Below, piece by piece: positions 1-4,579 of a stretch of DNA of 11,409 nt. The notes beneath the pieces were generated by a model that was not told the origin of the DNA, made no database searches, and saw nothing but the letters and a program-made list of their open reading frames with translations. The stretch is from Lachnospiraceae bacterium UBA4348. Its GTDB lineage: Bacteria > Bacillota > Clostridia > Lachnospirales > Lachnospiraceae. Position numbers and translations under genes: made by a program. Each line of letters begins with the position of its first letter. The first letter of the stretch is position 1. Where the stretch lies: the NCBI GenBank assembly GCA_002394165.1, contig DGTA01000008.1, forward strand, positions 1 through 11,409, read 5' to 3'.

Positions 1-1
1 A

Positions 2-2044
2 TATCATCCGCACGGCGACAGCTCGATCTACGGAGCCCTGGTCGTTCTGGCGCAGGATTTTAAAATGGGCCTTCCGCTGGTGGACGGGCACGGGAATTTC
101 GGTTCGATCGAGGGTGACGGCGCGGCTGCCATGCGTTATACGGAAGCCAGACTCTGCAAGGTGACACAGGAAGCTTTTCTCCAGGACCTGGATAAGAATG
201 TTGTGGAGTTCATCCCCAATTTTGATGAGACAGAAAAGGAACCGGAAGTGCTTCCCGCGAGAATTCCGAACCTCCTGGTCAACGGATCGGAAGGAATCGC
301 CGTCGGCATGGTTACCAGCATTCCGCCGCACAACCTCGGGGAAGTGATCGACGCGGTGATCGCCCTGATCCGGGATGGAGACATTTCCGATGAGAAGCTC
401 CTGGAGCTTGTGCCGGGACCGGATTTTCCGACCGGAGGAACGGTCGTCAACAAGGATGAACTGGCAGCGATCTACAGCTCGGGCACCGGCAAGATCCGGA
501 TCCGCGGTAAGGTAGAGACCGAAAAGATGAAGGGCGGAAAGGAGTGCCTGGTGATCACCGAGATCCCCTATACGATGCTCGGTGCCAATATCGGAAAATT
601 CCTGAATGAGGTCGCTTCATTAACGGAAACGAAAAAAACGACCGATATCACGGATATCTCCAACCAGTCCTCCAAAGAAGGCATCCGGATCGTGATCGAG
701 CTGCGCAAGGGGGCCGATCCCGAGCAGGTGAAGAATCTGCTCTTCAAAAAGACGAGGCTGGAGGATACCTTCGGCGTCAATATGCTGGCGGTGGCCGACG
801 GACGTCCCGAGACCATGTCTCTTCGACAGATCCTGGATCACCATATTGACTTCCAGTTTGAAGTCACCACGAGGAAATACACCCTTCTGCTCGAGAAGGA
901 GAGACAGAAGAAGGAGATCCAGGAGGGCCTGATCAGGGCCTGCGATGTGATCGACCTGATCATTGAGATCCTCCGGGGCAGCAAGGACCAGAAACAGGCG
1001 AAAGCATGCCTGACAGACGGCGTGACCGAGGGGATCGCCTTCAAGAGTGAAAGATCCAGGAAACAGGCGGCAAAGCTTTCCTTTACGCCGGCCCAGGCGG
1101 AGGCTATCCTGGAGATGCGGCTTTACAAGCTGATCGGCCTGGAGATACAGGCTCTCATGGAGGAGCACCGGAAGACGCTTGAAAATATCGCTGCCTATGA
1201 CGATATTTTAAGCAGCTACGAATCGATGGCGAAGGTGATCATCAGCCAGCTGAAAGCCTATAAAAAGGAATTTGCAAAACCGCGCAGGACCCGGATCGAG
1301 AATGCCGGAGAGATCATCATCGAGGAAAAACCCAGGGAGGAGATCCCGGTCGTGTTCCTGATGGACCGGTTCGGCTATGCCAGACTGGTGGATGAACCTA
1401 CCTTTGACAAGAACAGGGAGGCGGCGCTTTCGGAGAACCGCTTTGCTGTCCATACCATGACGGACGGAAAGCTCTGCATCTATACGAATATCGGAAAACA
1501 GCATATTCTGAAGATGTCGGATGTTCCGCTGGGACGCTTCAGGGATAAGGGCATCCCCATTGACAATCTGTGCAACTATGACAGTTCTCTCGAGCATTTT
1601 ATCAATGTCCTGGAGATGGACAGCCTTGAGGGCCAGGCACTGCTGTTCGTCACCTCGCAGGGAATGTTAAAGAGAGTGGAAGGCAGTGAATTTATCGTGA
1701 GCAAGAGGACGGTGGCGGCCACCATGCTCGCTCAGGGTGATGAACTGGCTGCCGTTATGCACTGCAGCCTTCCCGAGATGGTGCTCAGGACGCATGACGG
1801 CTATCTGCTGCGGCTTTCGGCCGAGGACATTCCCTTTAAGAAAAAAGCCGCGCTCGGCGTACGCGGAATGCGTCTTGTCAAGGGAGACCGTCTGACCGAG
1901 GCTGTCATGTTTGACCCGTCCGATCCACCCGAACTTACGGTCGGCAACCTGAAAGTGAAGGCCTCCTCCCTGAGAAAAGGGAAACGCGACACAAGGGGCA
2001 GCCGGCCAAAAGCCGGGGCCGCCACACCCGAAACAAAGGCCTGA
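2..2044 (+). CDS. parC: Type IIA DNA topoisomerase subunit A, ParC-like (5' truncated)
   Basis: The reading frame is open from base 2, so the N-terminus (about 76 residues by alignment with E. coli GyrA) lies outside the window; 680 residues are visible. They begin inside the winged-helix active-site region: YHPHGD at visible residues 1-6, and AAMRYTEARL with the catalytic tyrosine at visible residue 46 (GyrA Tyr122 equivalent). A typical PNLLVNGSEGIAVGM segment, coiled-coil arms and, from about residue 447, a shortened beta-pinwheel C-terminal domain follow. The GyrA-box (QRRGGKG) is not present; a GRFRDKG sequence lies in the domain instead. The family cuts and religates both DNA strands together with an ATPase subunit (ParE/GyrB). 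The lack of a GyrA-box and the location by rimP favour a topoisomerase IV-type decatenase over gyrase, but this is inferred. The tail is lysine/arginine rich. Oddity: the residue matching GyrA Asp87 is glycine (visible residue 11). Confidence 0.9.
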   Translation, partial: YHPHGDSSIYGALVVLAQDFKMGLPLVDGHGNFGSIEGDGAAAMRYTEARLCKVTQEAFLQDLDKNVVEFIPNFDETEKEPEVLPARIPNLLVNGSEGIAVGMVTSIPPHNLGEVIDAVIALIRDGDISDEKLLELVPGPDFPTGGTVVNKDELAAIYSSGTGKIRIRGKVETEKMKGGKECLVITEIPYTMLGANIGKFLNEVASLTETKKTTDITDISNQSSKEGIRIVIELRKGADPEQVKNLLFKKTRLEDTFGVNMLAVADGRPETMSLRQILDHHIDFQFEVTTRKYTLLLEKERQKKEIQEGLIRACDVIDLIIEILRGSKDQKQAKACLTDGVTEGIAFKSERSRKQAAKLSFTPAQAEAILEMRLYKLIGLEIQALMEEHRKTLENIAAYDDILSSYESMAKVIISQLKAYKKEFAKPRRTRIENAGEIIIEEKPREEIPVVFLMDRFGYARLVDEPTFDKNREAALSENRFAVHTMTDGKLCIYTNIGKQHILKMSDVPLGRFRDKGIPIDNLCNYDSSLEHFINVLEMDSLEGQALLFVTSQGMLKRVEGSEFIVSKRTVAATMLAQGDELAAVMHCSLPEMVLRTHDGYLLRLSAEDIPFKKKAALGVRGMRLVKGDRLTEAVMFDPSDPPELTVGNLKVKASSLRKGKRDTRGSRPKAGAATPETKA

Positions 2045-2050
2045 CCGGTC

Positions 2051-2074
2051 AAAAAGTCTAAAAATAAGCCAAAA
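2051..2074 (+). promoter_or_regulatory. Phased A-tracts, UP-element-like, upstream of the rimP promoter
   Basis: Three A-tracts at 2051-2055, 2060-2064 and 2071-2074 have centres about 9-10 bp apart, close to one helical turn, and end just upstream of the -35 hexamer at 2081. Such A-tracts are known to bend DNA and to contact the RNA polymerase alpha C-terminal domain. Their role here is inferred from position only. Confidence 0.5.
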
Positions 2075-2080
2075 TACTGC

Positions 2081-2109
2081 TTGCAATCGCGCAGAACTGG
2101 TGCTATAGT
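2081..2109 (+). promoter_or_regulatory. Extended -10 sigma-A promoter of the rimP-nusA-infB operon
   Basis: TTGCAA (2081-2086), a 17-nt spacer and TATAGT (2104-2109) match the vegetative sigma factor consensus. TG at 2101-2102 one base before the -10 adds an extended -10 element. The start of transcription is expected near 2115-2117, giving a leader of roughly 85 nt before rimP. It lies in the gap after the topoisomerase stop codon and is the only strong promoter seen ahead of the operon. Confidence 0.8.
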
Positions 2110-2130
2110 ATCAATGTTAATAATTGGTCT

Positions 2131-2162
2131 GAGAAGAACGGGCATTCGCCCGTTCTTCTTTT
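2131..2162 (+). terminator. Hairpin with U-rich flank in the rimP leader (attenuator or terminator)
   Basis: The arms 2132-2143 (AGAAGAACGGGC) and 2148-2159 (GCCCGTTCTTCT) are perfectly complementary over 12 bp around a 4-nt ATTC loop; G2131-T2160 can add a wobble pair. The 3' side runs into TTT at 2160-2162, so the transcript has a U-rich but short tract. It could end transcripts arriving from the topoisomerase gene. Because it is downstream of the operon promoter, it could also attenuate operon transcripts at about +45. Which role dominates cannot be told from sequence. Confidence 0.65.
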
Positions 2163-2189
2163 GTGCCGTGGAGAAAACCTGGTGATCCC

Positions 2190-2195
2190 GGAGGT
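2190..2195 (+). promoter_or_regulatory. Ribosome binding site deciding the rimP start
   Basis: GGAGGT lies 6 nt before the ATG at 2202. This supports that ATG over the in-frame GTG at 2163, which falls directly behind the leader hairpin and has no such site. Confidence 0.8.
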
Positions 2196-2201
2196 AAACG
2201 G

Positions 2202-2669
2202 ATGACAAAAAGAGAAATGTATGAGCAAAGGACACAGGCCCTGCTCGAACCGCTGATCAGCGCCAACAGTTTTGAACTGGTGGATGTTGAGTATGTGAAG
2301 GAAGGCCAGAACTGGTATCTTCGGGCCTATATCGACAAGCCCGGCGGCATTACGATCGATGACTGCGAACTGATCAGCAGGGCGCTGAGCGATCTGCTGG
2401 ATGCGGAGGATTTTATCGATGACGCGTACATTCTTGAAGTGAGTTCCCCGGGGCTGGGAAGACCCCTCAAAAAAGACAAGGATCTCGAAAGAAGCATCGG
2501 AGAGCGGGTGGATGTGAAACTCTACCGCCAGAAGGACGGTGTGAAGGAACTGACAGGGATCCTTAAGGGTTTTGATAAAGATACGATCACTGTAGAAACG
2601 GAAGAAGAACAGGTGCTCTGCCTTGAGCGCGGCAATATCGCTTTTGTGCGGCTGGCATTTGATTTTTAA
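2202..2669 (+). CDS. rimP: Ribosome maturation factor RimP
   Basis: A 155-residue protein, the usual length for RimP, which acts in the cytoplasm in assembly of the 30S ribosomal subunit. The N-terminal domain carries FELVDVEYVKEG and LRAYIDKPGGITIDDC, followed by the diagnostic YILEVSSPGLGRPL at residues 76-89. The C-terminal SH3-like domain (about 90-155) contains KLTG/ILKGFDKDTI-type strands and ends ...VRLAFDF. It is the first gene of the operon. Its stop codon (2667-2669) overlaps the Shine-Dalgarno sequence of nusA, so the two are probably translationally coupled. The start was placed at ATG 2202 because of the GGAGGT site; a longer form from GTG 2163 would add 13 residues unlike the family. 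Confidence 0.95.
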   Translation: MTKREMYEQRTQALLEPLISANSFELVDVEYVKEGQNWYLRAYIDKPGGITIDDCELISRALSDLLDAEDFIDDAYILEVSSPGLGRPLKKDKDLERSIGERVDVKLYRQKDGVKELTGILKGFDKDTITVETEEEQVLCLERGNIAFVRLAFDF

Positions 2670-2685
2670 GGAGGAGTAGGAAAAA

Positions 2686-3933
2686 ATGAATACAGAAAGT
2701 GAACTGCTCAGCGCAATACTGCTTCTGGAAGCTGAGAAGGGGATCAGCAGGGATGTGCTTGTGGACGCGATCCGCCAGTCCCTGATCCAGGCGTGCAAGA
2801 CGCATTTCCAGAAGAATGAGCTGGACAATGTCACGGTCAACGTTGATCCCGAGAAGAGCGCATTCGAGGTGTACGCCACAAAGACTGTTGTGGAAAGCCC
2901 GGTGGATGATCTTACGCAGATCTCCCTTGCGCAGGCAAGACTTAGAAATCCCGACATACAGCTGGGAGATACGGTCAATGTAGATATCAATTCCAAGGCG
3001 TTCGGGCGTATCGTCACACAGGCGGCCAAGAACACTATCCTCCAGCGTATCCGCGAGGAAGAGAGAAAATCTCTCTACAGACATTATTACGAGAAAGAGC
3101 ATGAAGTACTCACCGGCACCGTTCTGCGCTACATCAACAACAATGTCAGCGTGGACCTCGGAAAGGTGGAGGCGGTGCTGAGCGAGAAGGAAATGATCCG
3201 CAGCCGCGTCCGCGACGAGGAGACAGGCCAGGAAGTGATGAAGGTCGAACATTTCGAACCTTCCCAGAAGATCAAGGTCTATGTGATGGAAGTCAAGGAT
3301 CTTCCGAAGGGACCCAGGATCATCCTTTCCAGGACGCATCCGGAGCTGGTCAAGAAGCTGTTTGAGAACGAAGTCAGCCAGATCGGCGACGGCACCGTCG
3401 AGATCAAGGCGATCGCAAGAGAGGCCGGCAGCCGCACAAAGATGGCTGTCTGTTCCTACGATCCGGATGTGGATCCGGTCGGCGCCTGTGTAGGAAAGAA
3501 CGGTGCGCGCGTGGATGCGGTCGTTCGTGAACTGGGAGGAGAAAAGATCGACATCATCGAATGGGATGAGAACCCCGCCCTCCTGATCGAAAACGCCCTC
3601 AGCCCCGCCAAGGTCATCTGCGTGATCGGCGATATCGACAATAAGACGGCGACCGTTGTGGTCCCGGATGAGAAGCTCTCCCTTGCGATCGGCAAGGAAG
3701 GACAGAATGCCCGCCTGGCAGCGAGGCTGACAGGCTTCAAGATAGATATCAAGAGCGAAACGAAAGCGGTCGAGGACGGCACCCTTGATGAATATATGGA
3801 TGCTTATTACGATGAAGATGAGTATGACGAGTACGATGAGTATGAGGAATACCCGGAAGATTACGATGAGTATGAGACCTCCGGAGAAGAGACCGAAGAG
3901 TATGCCGTGGACGATGAGCAGCCGGAGGAGTAA
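2686..3933 (+). CDS. nusA: Transcription termination/antitermination factor NusA
   Basis: A 415-residue NusA. The order is: N-terminal RNA-polymerase-binding domain (about 1-130, starting SELLSAILLLEAEKGISRD); S1 RNA-binding domain (about 138-202, GTVLRYINNNVSVDLG); the linker motif RTHPELVKKLFENEV from residue 216; KH1 with DPVGACVGKNGARVD (GKNG loop 270-273); KH2 with LSLAIGKEGQNARLAARLTG (GKEG loop 336-339). NusA binds RNA polymerase and nascent RNA and modulates pausing, intrinsic termination and antitermination. The ribosome binding site AAGGAGG (2668-2674) overlaps the rimP stop. Oddity: residues 364-415 form an extremely acidic tail with 28 Asp/Glu, 10 Tyr and no Lys/Arg. This differs from the compact Bacillus-type NusA, which ends soon after KH2, and from the folded AR1-AR2 repeats of E. 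coli. Confidence 0.97.
   Translation: MNTESELLSAILLLEAEKGISRDVLVDAIRQSLIQACKTHFQKNELDNVTVNVDPEKSAFEVYATKTVVESPVDDLTQISLAQARLRNPDIQLGDTVNVDINSKAFGRIVTQAAKNTILQRIREEERKSLYRHYYEKEHEVLTGTVLRYINNNVSVDLGKVEAVLSEKEMIRSRVRDEETGQEVMKVEHFEPSQKIKVYVMEVKDLPKGPRIILSRTHPELVKKLFENEVSQIGDGTVEIKAIAREAGSRTKMAVCSYDPDVDPVGACVGKNGARVDAVVRELGGEKIDIIEWDENPALLIENALSPAKVICVIGDIDNKTATVVVPDEKLSLAIGKEGQNARLAARLTGFKIDIKSETKAVEDGTLDEYMDAYYDEDEYDEYDEYEEYPEDYDEYETSGEETEEYAVDDEQPEE
3817..3873 (+). repeat. Tandem Asp-Glu-Tyr codon repeat in the nusA tail
   Basis: Three consecutive GAY-GAR-TAY units encode DEY-DEY-DEY at 3817-3843, followed by EEY (3844-3852) and, after PEDY, another DEY (3865-3873). The 9-nt units differ only at third codon positions. 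The array suggests slippage- or duplication-driven growth of the acidic tail, and its length may vary between strains. Confidence 0.7.
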
Positions 3934-3936
3934 CGG

Positions 3937-4212
3937 ATGAACGGCGCAAGGAAAACGCCGCAAAGGACCTGTGTCGGATGCCGGTGCCTGAAGGATAAAA
4001 AGGATCTGATCCGTATCGTGAGGGATGAAGATAAGCATATCAGCATCGACCTTACCGGAAAGAAAAACGGAAGAGGCGCCTATCTGTGTCCCGACACGGC
4101 CTGCCTTGACAGGGCAGTGAAGAGCCGTGCTCTTGAAAAGTCCTTTAAAACGGCGCTGCCGCCCACTCTTGTGGAGCAGTTACGCAGGGAGATAGAACAG
4201 ATTGACGAATGA
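3937..4212 (+). CDS. rnpM: RNase P modulator RnpM (YlxR family)
   Basis: A 91-residue YlxR-family protein. The signature PQRTCVGCR is at residues 8-16 and GRGAYLCP at 45-52, with Cys12, Cys15, Cys51 and Cys56 in the positions expected for the fold. The B. subtilis member binds the RNase P RNA and reduces RNase P activity, which is why YlxR was renamed RnpM; older work also proposed a nucleoid or RNA-binding role. It starts 3 nt after nusA, with its GGAGGAG ribosome binding site inside the last nusA codons. Its end overlaps ylxQ by 11 nt. The function is assigned by family; no experiment is implied for this species. Confidence 0.92.
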   Translation: MNGARKTPQRTCVGCRCLKDKKDLIRIVRDEDKHISIDLTGKKNGRGAYLCPDTACLDRAVKSRALEKSFKTALPPTLVEQLRREIEQIDE

Positions 4213-4504
4213 AAAGATCTACGGAATGATCGGGCTGGCAAGGAGAGCCGGAAAAACGGTCAGCGGCGGATATTCGACGATGGATGCCGTGAAGACCGGA
4301 AAAGCGAAACTGGTGATCGTATCGGAGGACGCCTCCTGGCGCACCAGAAAAACGATCGGCGACAAATGCCGTTACAGGGGCATTCCTCTTTGCACCGTTG
4401 ACAGCGGAGATAAACTCGGCCGCTGCATGGGACAGGAGTACCGGAGCCTGATGGCCGTAACGGACCCTCAGATGGCTCAGGCGATCCTGAAGCTTTTCCA
4501 GTAA
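4202..4504 (+). CDS. ylxQ: YlxQ, L7Ae-family RNA-binding ribosomal-like protein
   Basis: A 100-residue protein of the L7Ae/L30e/S12e/Gadd45 fold. The hallmark LARRAGKTVSGG stretch is at residues 12-23, and KAKLVIVSEDAS with RTRKTIGDKCRYRGIPL further on matches the YlxQ subgroup found between ylxR and infB in Bacillota. Members bind kink-turn-type RNA; the cellular role of YlxQ is not well defined. The start is TTG at 4202: an in-frame TAG at 4193-4195 rules out anything upstream, and the next in-frame ATG (residue 9) would cut into the first helix. AGGGA at 4186-4190 is a fair ribosome binding site. The 11-nt overlap with rnpM suggests coupled translation. Confidence 0.88.
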   Translation: MTNEKIYGMIGLARRAGKTVSGGYSTMDAVKTGKAKLVIVSEDASWRTRKTIGDKCRYRGIPLCTVDSGDKLGRCMGQEYRSLMAVTDPQMAQAILKLFQ

Positions 4505-4530
4505 TCAATAAAAAGAGATCTGTAGAGAAG

Positions 4531-4548
4531 CTGCCTTTGAGAAGGCAG
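4531..4548 (+). other. Short hairpin in the ylxQ-infB gap
   Basis: CTGCCTT (4531-4537) and AAGGCAG (4542-4548) form a perfect 7-bp stem with a TGAG loop. It sits in the largest spacer inside the operon (4505-4579), about 30 nt before the infB start. There is no U-tract, so it is not an intrinsic terminator. An RNA processing site or mRNA-stability element is possible. Confidence 0.45.
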
Positions 4549-4579
4549 AATAAGACAGGGAGACAAAGGATATCAGAAT

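Noticed and set aside
2002..2016. CCGGC/GCCGG hairpin near the end of the topoisomerase gene
   Set aside because: It is a 5-bp stem within coding sequence with no U-tract, explained by GC-rich codons.
2163..2201. GTG start giving a 13-residue longer RimP
   Set aside because: No ribosome binding site, it directly follows the leader hairpin, and the added residues do not fit RimP; ATG 2202 has GGAGGT 6 nt upstream.
2587..4038. Long minus-strand open frame (483 codons) opposite nusA
   Set aside because: It lies antisense to an unmistakable NusA and its protein is a low-complexity mix of Leu/Ile/His without family motifs, as expected from the complement of Asp/Glu-rich codons.
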